Virus record (IMG/VR): IMGVR_UViG_3300020473_000021
Location: 62,001 to 126,000 of that record
Strand: one strand, 5' to 3'
DNA length: 64,000 bases
DNA from: a virus
The position numbers were made by a program, and so were the translations under genes. The notes beneath the pieces are model-generated. The model saw nothing but the letters and a program-made list of their open reading frames with translations, did not search any database and had not been told where the DNA came from. Below, in pieces: positions 16,365 to 27,900 of this stretch (position 1 is its first letter; every line of letters starts with the position of its first letter).

Positions 16365-16827
16365 ATTCGTTGTCTTCACTAGGACCTTCCATTTCTTCAA
16401 GGAAGTCCTTAGAACGAGAATTACTGAGTCCCTGTTCTTTCTCTTCTTCACTGAAAGTGAGACTGGGGATTTCACTTGGGTCAGGTTCAGGAATACGATC
16501 GACTTCTTGACCTGGTTCTACACGTAAGCCATATGGATTGACCATCGATAGTTTCTTCACGATTTCTTGTGCGGCACGATCGTTCTCAATACCGTCACGA
16601 TCCACATCGACTTTCTGAGATTGTATCGACGTGTGGTCCATATCTCGTAGAACACCCATTAATAGCTTAAGGTCATCTTCACTTGTTGGGATACCATTTC
16701 TGGTCATTTCAGCAGTGACTTGACGGCGGATGTTTTGACTGTGGTTGAGGAGTTTCTCAGGACTTAGCTCTTCTTCGCTATATCCACGGAGAACAACTCC
16801 TTCCTGTACTTCTTTGTCGTCAGACAT
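16363..16827 (-). CDS. Hypothetical acidic protein, 154 aa
   Basis: Unrecognised, strongly acidic with Glu/Asp-rich C-terminus (EEEKEQGLSNSRSKDFLEEM). GGAG precedes the ATG on the minus strand. It is divergent from 16913 and convergent with 15576. Composition would suit a scaffold or regulator, but nothing specific supports either. The only signal upstream on the minus strand is CATGATATAT, not a clear TATG motif. Confidence 0.6.
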   Translation of the reverse strand: MSDDKEVQEGVVLRGYSEEELSPEKLLNHSQNIRRQVTAEMTRNGIPTSEDDLKLLMGVLRDMDHTSIQSQKVDVDRDGIENDRAAQEIVKKLSMVNPYGLRVEPGQEVDRIPEPDPSEIPSLTFSEEEKEQGLSNSRSKDFLEEMEGPSEDNE

Positions 16828-16850
16828 ATTTCTGTTCTCCAGAATAATTT

Positions 16851-16880
16851 AAAAATATATCATGAGAGTGAACTATTGTC
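16851..16880 (+). promoter_or_regulatory. Promoter-like element upstream of 16913
   Basis: ATATATCAT (16855-16863), five bases, TGA (16869-16871). The same spacing occurs at 38515 and 40311, and a variant at 3431. It lies 50 bp before the start of a non-structural gene. Confidence 0.45.
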
Positions 16881-16912
16881 CTCTCAGCTAAACTAAGTGC
16901 GCAGGTTAGTTA

Positions 16913-17458
16913 ATGCTAAAACGATTAATATGGAGATGGCTCTATAAATCCATTGTGAATAACAATACGGAGCCCAGTGTAAGTATCTTACCGATGCTTA
17001 AACGTTATCGCAGGCTAATGCGTACAATGTCATTTAATAAGGCAGGGTATCGCGACAGAATAGGCTATAGCGTCAATGTTAAAACAAACAATTTGGGGGA
17101 GTTTTTATCGACAATAACAAGAGTAAGAGAACTTATAGAGATCCAAGTCCATGAACTTGATTTCAACATAAAACTCAATGCAAGAAGAAAACTGAGACTG
17201 GATTCCTGGCTAGTCGATGAAGAAGATTTCTTGTATGATGAAATAGAAGCCTCACGATTATTACTCAATGAACTCGAGGCTTTGGTGGTAGCGTTAGAAC
17301 ATGTAAAATCTAAGAAGCCGCCACTGTATGTGTATTATGAGGATGCCACTCGATATATCATTCAAGATCTTATCGATGCAATGGACGCCCTCATCGCACT
17401 TAACTTAGGAGTCAATGATGTCAAAAGACATGCACCAAATATTATCCTTAGACGATAA
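16913..17458 (+). CDS. Hypothetical helical protein, 181 aa
   Basis: Unrecognised. A basic N-terminus (MLKRLIWRWLYKS) is followed by long helices with coiled-coil character (about 65-150). CAGGT precedes the ATG. It overlaps the next gene by 41-44 bp, so the two are coupled. Confidence 0.6.
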   Translation: MLKRLIWRWLYKSIVNNNTEPSVSILPMLKRYRRLMRTMSFNKAGYRDRIGYSVNVKTNNLGEFLSTITRVRELIEIQVHELDFNIKLNARRKLRLDSWLVDEEDFLYDEIEASRLLLNELEALVVALEHVKSKKPPLYVYYEDATRYIIQDLIDAMDALIALNLGVNDVKRHAPNIILRR

Positions 17459-18113
17459 AGGTGTTAGTCAAGCTGTCAGTACGGCAGCGAAACTATTCCG
17501 CATGATTCTTTTGGATTTGAATATTAGTCCGATGCAATGGGACCGTATGTTACGGGAGTACTTGAAGAAGCCTATCAGCGGTGTCGCGAATGACCGCAGT
17601 AAGCTTTCAAGTCAACGAAGTAACTTTAATCGAAACCTATCGCGTCCAAGAATCACCTGGCGGAAGTTCAGGGAAGGTATTGATATCCTCAATCCGGTTA
17701 AGGTCAACTATGAGTTAGACTTAGAGTGGGACCCTAAACTTACCTTACCTAATGAACCACCCAAGCAGATCTCGATGGATCGCCAAAACCAAAGTGATGA
17801 GTTGTGCCAAATGTTCCGTTATCTTTTGATAGGAGTTGGTGCTGATCGTTATCGCATTTGGGATAAGCTTTTACGCCGTCAGATCGATAAGGATTTTAAG
17901 GGCAAAGAAGATAACCCGCCCGACAAAAGCACCGAACGTGGTAATCTGCACAAGTCGCTGATTAATGATAAGAACTCTTATACGTGGGAAACTTTCTGCC
18001 GTGGACTGAGTGTCCTAGGCGTAATGAAAGCAACCTATCACATTAACTTAACTTGGCGCAATGGTAAATCCACACGACACAGCTACAAGTTTATTACGGG
18101 AACAGAACGATGA
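17418..18113 (+). CDS. Hypothetical protein with an internal domain duplication
   Basis: 231 aa. The start is at the second of two tandem ATGs (17415, 17418), since AGGAG is 7 bp from the second. Two copies of one 80-residue module are visible: LFRMILLDLN...QWDRMLREYL...SQRSNFNRNL...ITWRKFREGIDIL...KVNYELDLEW (about 27-104) and MFRYLLIGVG...IWDKLLRRQI...ERGNLHKSLI...YTWETFCRGLSVL...KATYHINLTW (about 135-215). The shared pattern W-D-LR, RgN-n-L, TW-F--G-L, K--Y-i-L-W is reminiscent of small DNA-binding-type proteins seen in large phages, but I cannot assign a function. Overlaps the next gene by 4 bp. Confidence 0.68.
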   Translation: MSKDMHQILSLDDKGVSQAVSTAAKLFRMILLDLNISPMQWDRMLREYLKKPISGVANDRSKLSSQRSNFNRNLSRPRITWRKFREGIDILNPVKVNYELDLEWDPKLTLPNEPPKQISMDRQNQSDELCQMFRYLLIGVGADRYRIWDKLLRRQIDKDFKGKEDNPPDKSTERGNLHKSLINDKNSYTWETFCRGLSVLGVMKATYHINLTWRNGKSTRHSYKFITGTER

Positions 18114-18589
18114 CTGAATTCAACGTTAATAATGTTGAACGACCAAATCCCGAAGAGGATGGCGTTACACACATTCGTCTAGCTCCTGGCGCAAAAACTG
18201 AATTAGGACGGTTACTCCACATGGGCGCTCACCGCCCATTTACCGATCCTGAATACGGACAGTTTGCAAGTATTACAGCATTTTGGTGTTGGTATACTTG
18301 TAACCGTAGTGATGCGTTACGAGAGATTCACCACTCTAACATGATTCGTGCTAGTACCTATAGCAACAATTATGTTCAGGGTGCTGAAGAGAAAACACGG
18401 GAAGTTCTTCGTAGAAGTATTGAGAACGATCCTAAATTGAAAGCTGCGTTAGAGAATAACACGTTACCATTTATCAGTTATGATGTGGTTAACTTTCCTA
18501 AGCGCGGTCAAGATAGTAATATCGTTTATGTTAGTACTAACATCGCTTGGTATGATACAACATTGAACGAGTTATCGAATATCGACTAA
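18110..18589 (+). CDS. Hypothetical protein, weakly NADAR-like, 159 aa
   Basis: 159 aa starting in an ATGA overlap. GAKTELGRLLHMGAHRPFTD followed by EYGQFASITAFWCWYTC resembles a phage family with a 'TELGR-LSNFA--PF...fasvEgFWyW' signature. That has a distant likeness to NADAR proteins, which act on ADP-ribose-type substrates. The usual SNF is HMG here, and the Glu of the family motif is replaced (SITAFW). Low confidence on function; a profile comparison with NADAR would decide. Confidence 0.62.
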   Translation: MTEFNVNNVERPNPEEDGVTHIRLAPGAKTELGRLLHMGAHRPFTDPEYGQFASITAFWCWYTCNRSDALREIHHSNMIRASTYSNNYVQGAEEKTREVLRRSIENDPKLKAALENNTLPFISYDVVNFPKRGQDSNIVYVSTNIAWYDTTLNELSNID

Positions 18590-18595
18590 TATTGA

Positions 18596-18624
18596 GGGAG
18601 ACTTCGGTCTCCCCTTTATTTTTT
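18596..18624 (+). terminator. Rho-independent terminator with UUCG loop
   Basis: GGGAGAC (18596-18602), TTCG, GTCTCCC (18607-18613), then CTTTATTTTTT. Ends the 16913-18589 unit. Confidence 0.85.
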
Positions 18625-18634
18625 GTCTTCATCC

Positions 18635-18638
18635 TATG
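18635..18638 (+). promoter_or_regulatory. TATG late-promoter motif
   Basis: TTCATCCTATGGTTAAAG lies directly behind the terminator and 27 bp before the 18665 start. Another TATG is at 18651-18654. Confidence 0.4.
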
Positions 18639-18664
18639 GTTAAAGTAAATTATGGGTTGGTGTT

Positions 18665-19915
18665 ATGATTAAGATCAATGAAAAAGGATCAAAAGCGATA
18701 GATACAGGAGAGAATATCTCCGAGGTATTATCGACGTTTATTGAGACTGGACCCAAAGACGAATTAAGTGCAATCGATGGTTATCGTGCACCATCTCCAG
18801 ATGCTTTAGAAAAACTTAAAGGTACAGACTGTGAGTGCGACACTCCAGCTAGTGAAGTTGCAAGCTCCAGTGGTTTATTCGGTGGATCTGGTGGTAGTGG
18901 TTCTGGTGGTAGTGGTGCCTCAGACACTAATGGTGAAGGCGGTATACCCGGCACGAATGGTCTTTGGACAGCATTGTTGTGTGGTGGCCGAAGTGGCGTT
19001 GGTAGGAACACTATACCTACAGGACGACAAGCAGCCGCTGTATCGCTTTGGATGCGTTTATTGGGTTGTAGCGCTAGTGATATACTCAAGCTCGTAGATA
19101 CCCGTTCAGGTGAACCTCAGATTAATGTGGGTGTACTACAGAGTCGATTAAGTAATGCGCTTGGTCAATCGATCAATGAGTTAAGTAGTGAAGATAAAGA
19201 ACGACTTGTCTCTAACCTCAAAAATGAAGAAGAGTCTCAAAGTGGGGATTCTGAAGTTGAAGAGGATGATTCAACATTAAGTATCGGTGGCGTTAAACGT
19301 GCTTTCAGTGCAGTATCTCTAGACGATGCGAAAAGCTTCGCTAAACTATTGCAATCTTCAGGTGATGATGAAGTATCTGTAGAAGTAGAAGATAATTCCT
19401 CTAAGTCTCAAATACAGCTGGCTACGTTTGATAAAGCAATAAAGATGAATGATCCTGAATCGTTCGGTCGAATTGCTAGCAACATAGAACGTACGCCGAA
19501 GAATCGTCGTCTATTTCTAGGTAAGACTAATGATGTTGCTAAAAGTGGTAATCTAGAGATGATGAATCATCTGTTAGATATTGTCGGTGTAGACATGGTT
19601 TTATCGCGCTATCCCGATATACTTCGCGATATCATACGCTATTATGTCATACCTAAGGGACTGAGGCCCTCTCAAGCGCTTCCTGAGCTCTTAACTACAC
19701 TTAATCGAATAGACAGTGGTTGGAATAGTTCAGGAGCATATGGTGCTTCTCAGAGCGATATAGAACCATACACTTGGTGTAGTCCTGATGCGGAATCTGT
19801 ATTTATGTCATCAGACGATCATCGAACTCAAGTGATGATCGCATCGTCTTATCGTTCTACTGATAAAAGAACGTTGATAAATCAATATCACGATTACTTT
19901 GCGATGACAGCATAA
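18665..19915 (+). CDS. Probable virion structural protein with glycine-rich linker, 416 aa
   Basis: Unrecognised. Residues 70-92 form a Gly/Ser-rich linker (GGSGGSGSGGSG). An acidic stretch lies near 185-210 (SEVEEDDS). The C-terminal half is helical. TTGGTG is a weak ribosome site. A modular protein with flexible linker suits a virion part, and it has its own TATG promoter and terminator; the role is inference. Confidence 0.58.
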   Translation: MIKINEKGSKAIDTGENISEVLSTFIETGPKDELSAIDGYRAPSPDALEKLKGTDCECDTPASEVASSSGLFGGSGGSGSGGSGASDTNGEGGIPGTNGLWTALLCGGRSGVGRNTIPTGRQAAAVSLWMRLLGCSASDILKLVDTRSGEPQINVGVLQSRLSNALGQSINELSSEDKERLVSNLKNEEESQSGDSEVEEDDSTLSIGGVKRAFSAVSLDDAKSFAKLLQSSGDDEVSVEVEDNSSKSQIQLATFDKAIKMNDPESFGRIASNIERTPKNRRLFLGKTNDVAKSGNLEMMNHLLDIVGVDMVLSRYPDILRDIIRYYVIPKGLRPSQALPELLTTLNRIDSGWNSSGAYGASQSDIEPYTWCSPDAESVFMSSDDHRTQVMIASSYRSTDKRTLINQYHDYFAMTA

Positions 19916-19948
19916 GTAGGAGGGCATTAGCCCTCCTACTTATTTTTG
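19914..19948. terminator. Bidirectional terminator
   Basis: Stem AAGTAGGAGGGC (19914-19925) and GCCCTCCTACTT (19930-19941), loop ATTA, then ATTTTTG. Lies between convergent genes ending at 19915 and 19951. Confidence 0.85.
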
Positions 19949-19950
19949 CT

Positions 19951-21933
19951 TTACTGACCACGCTCAGCTTCACGTGCCAAGGCGGATATTAACTGTCCCG
20001 GCATGGTTTGTGATACCCACTGTGCGTAATGACCTGGACTACTCCAACGTCTCCACGATGCTCTTTCTCTAGCAAGATTAAGTCGCAGACGACTTCCCGC
20101 CCACACTTGATCTGCTAAAGATAGACTACCCAACACCGCTAAGTAATCGGTATATGCATTGTCTTCATCGAAGATACCCGGTGAAGAGTTGATTGGCATA
20201 TGCATGATACTACTTAGATCCACAACAGAGAACGACACATCAATACCTAAAGGCCGTTCATCTCTCGTCCATCCTAAGTTACCTACACCACGAGTAATGC
20301 TGATTGAATCGATAATACCCAATCGAGTCTGAGCTTTACCTTTGTCGTATATCTCAACGAGGAATGGCGCGTCGTAAGAATGTTTACCCGTTGACTTAGG
20401 TAATGCACCTGCCAGCAACATAGATAATGGAACCATCAGGTTCTGATAGATCGACATCTTGTTGCCATAAGGCGTTCTAAGTTCGATGGTGTAATCGTTC
20501 TTAGGTAGATCCACACTTGAATCTTGCCATACCTCAGGAATGTCCACAAACGCATTACCAGCAAAGGCCATTAGACCACCCATGCCAATAGAATCTAGTC
20601 CACCACCAATTAGATCAGTCACACTAGACATTGCGCTTTTTAACATATCCCCGATAAAACCACCACCTAGGTTACCTTCTGCTAAGTTGAATCGCTTATT
20701 CCTTACATCGGCAGACGTACCGTTAACCATACTAGATATACCCGACTCACCAGTACTATTGTTTACCGATTCGCCTGTAGTCCCGGTGTGGTTAACACGA
20801 AATGATACAAACTGACCACCATCTCTTATCTCTGCTGCTGCGAATTCAGCAAACGTATCCCAAATGCTGGGGTCATCTACAGGTGCTGATTCTGTGGTAT
20901 CTATAGCGTCGTCTTCACCCGTAGGTTTGGGATCAGACATCGACTTTTGATTATTCCACGCTGCTAAATAAGCATTGATGCCAGTCTCTGAACTTGTGTT
21001 GAATTCACCTTTAGGAATATCCATATCAGATAGGTTTTCTTGATACTCCTTCATTCTAGCCCGGAGCTCTTCAAGTGTATTCACCGACGAGTAGGCTTTC
21101 TCTTGACGCTTTCTAGCGGCGTCCGCAACACGCTGTTGTCTAGATGCAATCGCATACACATCAACACCACCACCCTCGTGGTAAACGTGTGGAAGCAACT
21201 CGTGATATGCTCGAATGTCTTCAGCTGTATACTCGGGACCATCCATTTTATCGCGAGTATTATAAACAAAATCATTATCGTCATCATTCTTATCGGAAGT
21301 GGTTATCTCCGATGTAGCAGCATTGCTAGCATCCGATAGAACAAGTGGGATGATTCCCATGTTAACACCAATACCGTTTGCGATGGTATTTACTGCGTTC
21401 CAATACAACGGCATAGCTGGTTTTGAAAAGTAGTACTTACTCGATGGTTCATTCGCCATAAAGCTATAAATCTTACCTGCGAGTAAGAGTGGTTGCAATG
21501 GTAGCGTTACCACGAATCCAGCTACCTTACCAAGCTTATAAAAGAAACCCGGCGCTCGACCAGTTCTGGATAACACACCAGCCTCGTATGAATATGCCCC
21601 ACCAAAGAATCTTGTTAATGGGTTATACTGAGGTACTCCAAAACGCATGTGAATGAGTTGACTATGATCATCAATCATCTCACTATATTTACGACCCATT
21701 CCGTAGCTATATGCTCTACCTTGCGATCCACGACCTGCAAATGCTCCAGCGACTTTCAGGTCAGCATAGCGAGTCCATTGTGGTGGTGGATTAATTGCAA
21801 AGTTACCACCGAGTGTTGTGTCTGTGTATTTGTTAAAAGCAGTTGTGTCACTGCGATCCGAAACCATCGTCGTCGCAGACTTAGGCAACATAAAACTTGT
21901 CTTGACCCACTGCGAATCTGTAATTCTTGGCAT
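19951..21933 (-). CDS. Tail/baseplate-type virion protein, 660 aa
   Basis: The start is placed at 21933 because GGAG lies 6 bp upstream; the upstream ATG at 21945 contains that site and lacks its own. 660 aa. The C-terminal third has a run PYGNKMSIYQNLMVPLSMLL, then APFLVEIYDKGKAQTRLGII, SISITRGVGNLGWT, PLGIDVSFSVVDL. This resembles baseplate or tube-initiator proteins that contact the tail tube in contractile phages, but I recall it as a pattern only. A hydrophobic stretch lies near 130-165. It is downstream of the giant tail protein on the same strand. Confidence 0.6.
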   Translation of the reverse strand: MPRITDSQWVKTSFMLPKSATTMVSDRSDTTAFNKYTDTTLGGNFAINPPPQWTRYADLKVAGAFAGRGSQGRAYSYGMGRKYSEMIDDHSQLIHMRFGVPQYNPLTRFFGGAYSYEAGVLSRTGRAPGFFYKLGKVAGFVVTLPLQPLLLAGKIYSFMANEPSSKYYFSKPAMPLYWNAVNTIANGIGVNMGIIPLVLSDASNAATSEITTSDKNDDDNDFVYNTRDKMDGPEYTAEDIRAYHELLPHVYHEGGGVDVYAIASRQQRVADAARKRQEKAYSSVNTLEELRARMKEYQENLSDMDIPKGEFNTSSETGINAYLAAWNNQKSMSDPKPTGEDDAIDTTESAPVDDPSIWDTFAEFAAAEIRDGGQFVSFRVNHTGTTGESVNNSTGESGISSMVNGTSADVRNKRFNLAEGNLGGGFIGDMLKSAMSSVTDLIGGGLDSIGMGGLMAFAGNAFVDIPEVWQDSSVDLPKNDYTIELRTPYGNKMSIYQNLMVPLSMLLAGALPKSTGKHSYDAPFLVEIYDKGKAQTRLGIIDSISITRGVGNLGWTRDERPLGIDVSFSVVDLSSIMHMPINSSPGIFDEDNAYTDYLAVLGSLSLADQVWAGSRLRLNLARERASWRRWSSPGHYAQWVSQTMPGQLISALAREAERGQ

Positions 21934-21950
21934 GACGATCTCCATTAGAG

Positions 21951-21980
21951 AAAATAACGGGAGGGCACTCAGGCCCTCCC
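21951..21980 (-). terminator. Terminator between two minus-strand tail genes
   Basis: GGGAGGGC (21959-21966) and GCCCTCCC (21973-21980), loop ACTCAG. Minus reading continues GTTATTTTCTC. It may reduce expression of the 660-aa gene relative to the giant upstream gene. Confidence 0.65.
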
Positions 21981-21988
21981 TAATAGCG

Positions 21989-24900
21989 TCAACGATTCAT
22001 ATTTACGGCAGGTTTAACATCACCGTTACCGGTTGTGTTTTGCCGCTGTTTAGGTTTGTTGTCTTTTTTGTCTTTCGACTGAGACTCATCCTTCTTAGCA
22101 GCACCTGTACTATCTCTTAAGTAACTACTTATCTGAGACAGTTGATCCACCATAGTTTTCTGAACGCCAACGCTTTGATTCAGGATTGATACCATACGAT
22201 TGGTGTTCTCTGTTAACTTGGTGTTATGTACTTGGTTCTGAGCAGCAGCAGCTGCTACTGAACGTTCTTGACGTCTAGCGTCTCGATCAAGTACCTGTCT
22301 CGCTACAGCAGCTCGCTCATCCCGCTCATCGTCTACCGCAGTCGGTTTAGCATATTGACTACCATATACGCCGCGCTCTAACTCATTAGCTTTACGCAAC
22401 ATCATCTGTTTAGCACGCGGATTAGTTTGTCTCTCAGCAGCCGCACGTAATCTATCGGCAGCGCCGCGAGGGTCTAATCCACCATCAGATTCTTGGTCTC
22501 CCTCAACCCTTTGGGTGTCCCCTTGAGTATCGTTAGGTTCGTTTGGTTTAGAACCAGGAGATTCGAAATCTGCAAACAATGCTGCATCGGTTTGATAACC
22601 GTCAGCCTTCTGACCACCCAAGCGACCGAGCTCTTCTGTTTCATCCTTACCGAAGTCTGGACGACTCTTCTGAACATCAGCCTGACTTGATTGATCTTTA
22701 CGCGTTAAGAGTTCATTTAAAAACTCCCTTACTTGCGCTGAGTTATCACTTAGCTTGTAGTCTGGCCATGGTGGCGCAAAGACTGTCCATACAGACATCT
22801 GCGAACCATTAACCGCACTACGCATATTTGAAGCAACTTCATAAGGTCCTTGACCTTTAAGTGACATAGGACTATAAAACGAGCCTTTCATAGCACTCAT
22901 CTTACTCATGTATGTTGCTAACACGGGTATGAATCGTTTAGTGAACCATTCGGTCCATATCGTCCGATCTTTGTCAGACTCAGGATCACGACCAAACATG
23001 GAAGCGTATTCGTTGAATAGCTTCACACGAGACCCCTTAAACGTAGCCTTACCATTTGATATTTGCATCATTGGTTTGACGACACGTTCAAGTTCTAGTA
23101 AGTGTTGAACCTTTTCAGTTTCATCTGTCGATTGTAGGCCGTATGTAACTATACGAGTTTTACCAACAGCATCATTCACTAGACTCGCGTCTGGTAATTC
23201 AGCTACTTGACCCTCTTGGAGTTGTAACTCAATTGGACCCTCACCGTTTGCGGCAATTGCCATACCGGCTAAAGTTGTACCTTTAGAACCTTGACGTTTC
23301 TCCAACCGATTTGCAGCGTCTAACATCTTACGCTTTATTCGCGGATTATCCTGACGACTAGCGGATGCTCGCAACCGTTCGGCTGGCGTCATTGCCATGA
23401 GTTCTTCTTTGGTATGCTCAGTCTTCTCAGTCTGAGCTTCGGCTGTAGACGTATCCGTTGACTCACCCTCGCCTTCATCTTCAAGTTGTGACTCTAATAA
23501 CTCCATCACTTCATTGTAGACTCTATCGACTTGTGAGAAGCCAACGACACCACTATCTTCCTTGTATGGTGAGGTCATTTTACGATAGGGTGAATCTGGT
23601 CCATCTTCGAACTTCGACCGTTTCATCACCTCGATCTTTTCTTTAACCTCTAGCTGATCCTCCATATCCTCAACATCGAAATCTTCCATGTAAGGTTGGC
23701 CTGCTGCAATCCACGATAGATAGACTGGCTTAAAGCGATCATTCAACCACTGGTAGAACCGCTCTATCTGCTCTTCATCCTCTTCAGGATCAAGGTCGAT
23801 TTCATCCAACAGATCTTCAGGATCAACACCTTCAAGTTTAGGTGGTTGGTCTTTTGGCATGACGACGTAGTCTTGGAAAAAGTTTTCCAGCTTGTACATC
23901 ATACCAACATGCTCATCGTTCTCTAGGTCTGCACCGTATTGAGTATAACGAGCACGGTTGACATCGTCTAGATCGGCCTGATCTGCCCACTTATACAAGA
24001 AGTAAGCTCCAGCACCGATCGCAACAGCTGCACCGACTGCAAGTGCTACAGGAGCACCTAAGATGGATACTGCTGCTGTACCCAATGCCCATAGACCACG
24101 TATGGCCCAAGAGGTACCTGAGCGAATGACATTATTCCAAAGGAAACTACCAGCGGTTTTCAAACCCCCACCGATAGCATTTAGACCCAATGCCCCACCG
24201 ACTCTACTACCGACGTTCTTGACACCTTGCCAAAGTTTACCAAGTTTAGTCTTAGGCTTATTGTTCTTGTTATTGCGGTTCTTATCGCGATCCTTATCAT
24301 TATCGCCATCACCACCGACATCGACGTAGCTATAATCGTTACCATCATCGCCACCGTCTCCGCCGCCAAGACCAAATAACCCACCAAGCTTACTTAGGAT
24401 GCTATTTCCTTTATCGGCAAACTCACCTTTATCCTTACCATCTTTACCCTCGGCATCATCTTTCGATTTATCACCGTAAAGTTTAGAACGCCAACCGCCA
24501 TCGCGTAGTCCGTCATCATCTTGATCGAAGAACTTATCAGGCGGATTAACGCGCTCGTTAATCAGGTCACGGATTTCAGTAAGTAATTGAGTTTGCTGTT
24601 CTGAATCAGACAGTAGTTTCTCAGCGTTTTCACCTTTCAGTTTACCGCCGAACATTCCACCGAATAATCCACCTACAGCACCACCGATACCTTTAACAAC
24701 GCTCTTACTAGCCTTGAAGACACCTTTGGTTAACCCAACTGTCATATCTAGACCCTTACGGGTTAGGTTCATCGCATGTTGAACAAGACCATTACTTTTG
24801 CCAGTTGATAGATCCAACGGTTTCCCTCTGGAGTCAACTAAACCTTTCTTAATGTCTTCATGCGACAACACGACATTGCCATCGAGATCTAACACCTCAC

Positions 24901-27900
24901 CATCGATATCTTGGATGGTTCTAATGGGCTCCTCAGTTTCAGCCGATAGATAACCACCGGTTTTCATGATCACTGCACGGAGTCTAGGTTCTGTCTCACC
25001 TTTAACGTAAACGTCTTTAGCGGACTTCTCTTTTTCCTTACCAAATAACAAGCCTGGTAAGAAACCACCGACTTTCTTCACCGCAGTAAAAATACCGCTT
25101 TGAATAGAACGTGCAGCATTCCAATATCCACCGAATAAACCTTTAGCGCCTTTACCAAGTAATGATGCACCACCCTTTAAGAAATCAGCAATGGGTCGTG
25201 TTTCTTTTCCTGAAAGGACATACAACTTACCCTGCTCTACATCTTCGGATGTAATTACAACATCCCCATCGGAATTTATAACGGCACCATCGATATCATC
25301 GAATGAATGTATCGGATCACCAGATTCGAGGTCACTATATAACCCGCGCTTAAGGTCTCTAGCTAGGATGATGGGTTCTTCGACACCTTCAAGGTAGATA
25401 TCCGCAACCGTACTACTTCCCGATTGCTTCTCTCTTTTATTGAATAACCCACCAAGTAGATTACCCGCACCTTGTCCAGCGCCTTTGAATAGACTACCAA
25501 TACCGCTAAACGTTTTACCATAATAACCCATGAGGTTACTACCTACGCTAGCTGCACCAGAACGCAATGTATCGAAGGTCTTACCCAATACACCTCGGTT
25601 ATCTTGAGCTGCTATGGCGCGTATCAACATTTCAGTCTTAACATCCAAATGTTGTTTCAGCTCATCCAACCATGGTCTAAATGGTTCATCAGTTGCACTA
25701 TAGCGACCGCCTGACGATGGTTCACTATCACTAGGGTGTGGGAGTTCACCTGTTGGAGGCTCGTCGCCACCACCACCAAAGAAACGCGACTTCGCATTAT
25801 TCAGCAATCGATTAAACGATGCTCTAAACCGAGCAGTACCCGCAAGCTCATCTACCTTATCTGGCGATATGTCCGAATCGTCTAACTGACCAACGACCTC
25901 ATCCACCTCACCATTTGAGTTACCGAAATGCTCCGTTAGGTAAGAACGTAATTGCTCTACCTTACTACCGGCATTCTCTTTAAGGTCTGAAAATGAGTCT
26001 TGCATGGAAGCTCTAGCATCATCAAAACGACCTTTAGCTTCGTCCAGTTTAGGTTTGAACTTAGTGAACGTTTCCGATTGCTCTACGCGCTTACGTAGAT
26101 CACCATAACGAGTCGATAAGTCGTCAACCTTCGGACTGAACTTAGTGTATATATCCGAACTTTCCACACGACCTTTAATGTCATCGAAACGATCAGATAT
26201 ACCACTCACGAGATCATCTTTAACGAAACCAGCTCGACGAGCGAGTTCACGACGACCCTCTTCAGTTTGCATGTGATCGTAGATGCTTTCGCTTAAATTA
26301 ACCGCGTTTTCTTTAGCAGTATTTAGACTATCGAGAGCCTTATCCTTAGCATCTTGATATATCTCACCACGAGCATCTTTGTCAGACAAGATCTCCAATG
26401 CTTCGGAAGAGAAATCACTCAAAGCACCTAACCGTTTTTCTAACTCCTCGACGTACGGTTGGCCTTTAGCTTGTGCATCCTGATAAAGTCCTTGTATGTA
26501 AGCTTCACCATCTTCGGCTAACTTAACAACGTCGATACCGTTGTCCAATAAAAACTCATTGACATCACTCGAAACTTCATCAAACTTAGAACGCGCCTTA
26601 CCAACGTAGCCTTGCAGTTTAGATCCCTCATAACGCTCTGAGAGGTCGGCTCTTGCTTGATCCCACTTTCCCTTGGCTGAGTCGGTTAATCGACTTGCAT
26701 CGCCTTTGAGTTCGTCTAACACTGATTCAGAACTACGATAGCGACGGTAAGTACTCTCTACTTCACCGAGAGCTCTGTTTCCATACTCAGACGCCTTAGA
26801 ACGTAGACCTTCGGTCTTATCTTTAGCTTTACTGAATAGGTTTCCAGCCATAGTACCTAATTTCTCACCCATGGAACCTTCGCTATTGGGATTATAGGTA
26901 CTTTCACTAAAACCAACGTTAGGTTGTGGTTGACCAACGTCTCTATCCCAAGGCGACGTCACCATCGATTTAAATGAACCTACCGCTCTGTCCCAAGGAG
27001 AACTACCGCTAGGACCAGTCCAAGTTGGTCGATCCCAAGGGGAGCCGCCCGGTGGTGGTGTTCCGCCGCCTGATCCATCAGGTGGATCGCCATCAAAACG
27101 TTCTATAAGGAAATCGTAAATCCCTTCAATGAACGCTTTAGACTCATCCATCGTTTCCCACAGTACTTGTAGGTAAGGTTCTACCCACTGTTTAGCACTA
27201 TCCATCAGTTTGTCCCAACGTGAGACATCGACTTCAGGTTGTGGGGCGTATACAGGTTCACTGGACCCTACATCAGCGTTAGATATGTCATCTAGAACAT
27301 TGCGCTGACTACCTTGGACTTCAGTACGTACAACATTGCGATTGTCGTCTAGGTCTTTAAAGATGTCTCTTACAGTTTCAGAACGAGTTTCATGTAACCC
27401 ATCCTTACCTGTATATTCAGACAACCCAGCACGCTCAAGGACTCCAGAGCCATAGGTACTCGCACTTCTAGCAATAACCTCTTTATAGTTAGGTACACCC
27501 CGCTTAGCATCACCATACACCTTAGATGCATCCTTACGGATTTCACTAGCCTTTCTGTCTTTCTTAAACTTACCATCTTCCATGTATTGGTTGTTGATAA
27601 GTTGTGTAACTTTATCGGCTTCATCGCTTGATAACATATCGAGGTTATCAGCGTCGGCGTAATTTTCGATAGTAAACGCTTTGTTTTGGAAAACGTCTTT
27701 CTCAATCTGGTCTGCTAATTTAGCACGAGTCTCATTATCGAGTTTACCTTCACCATCTAAAAGGTCGACTACTTTGTTAACCTTTTCAGTTAGACCTCGA
27801 ACATCACCCGAATCGACAATCTTCTGACGAATGTCATCCTGTAATTGAGACTCTCTTACTACCTGTCCCTTATCGAAATCATAGACTTGTCGCTCTGCAT

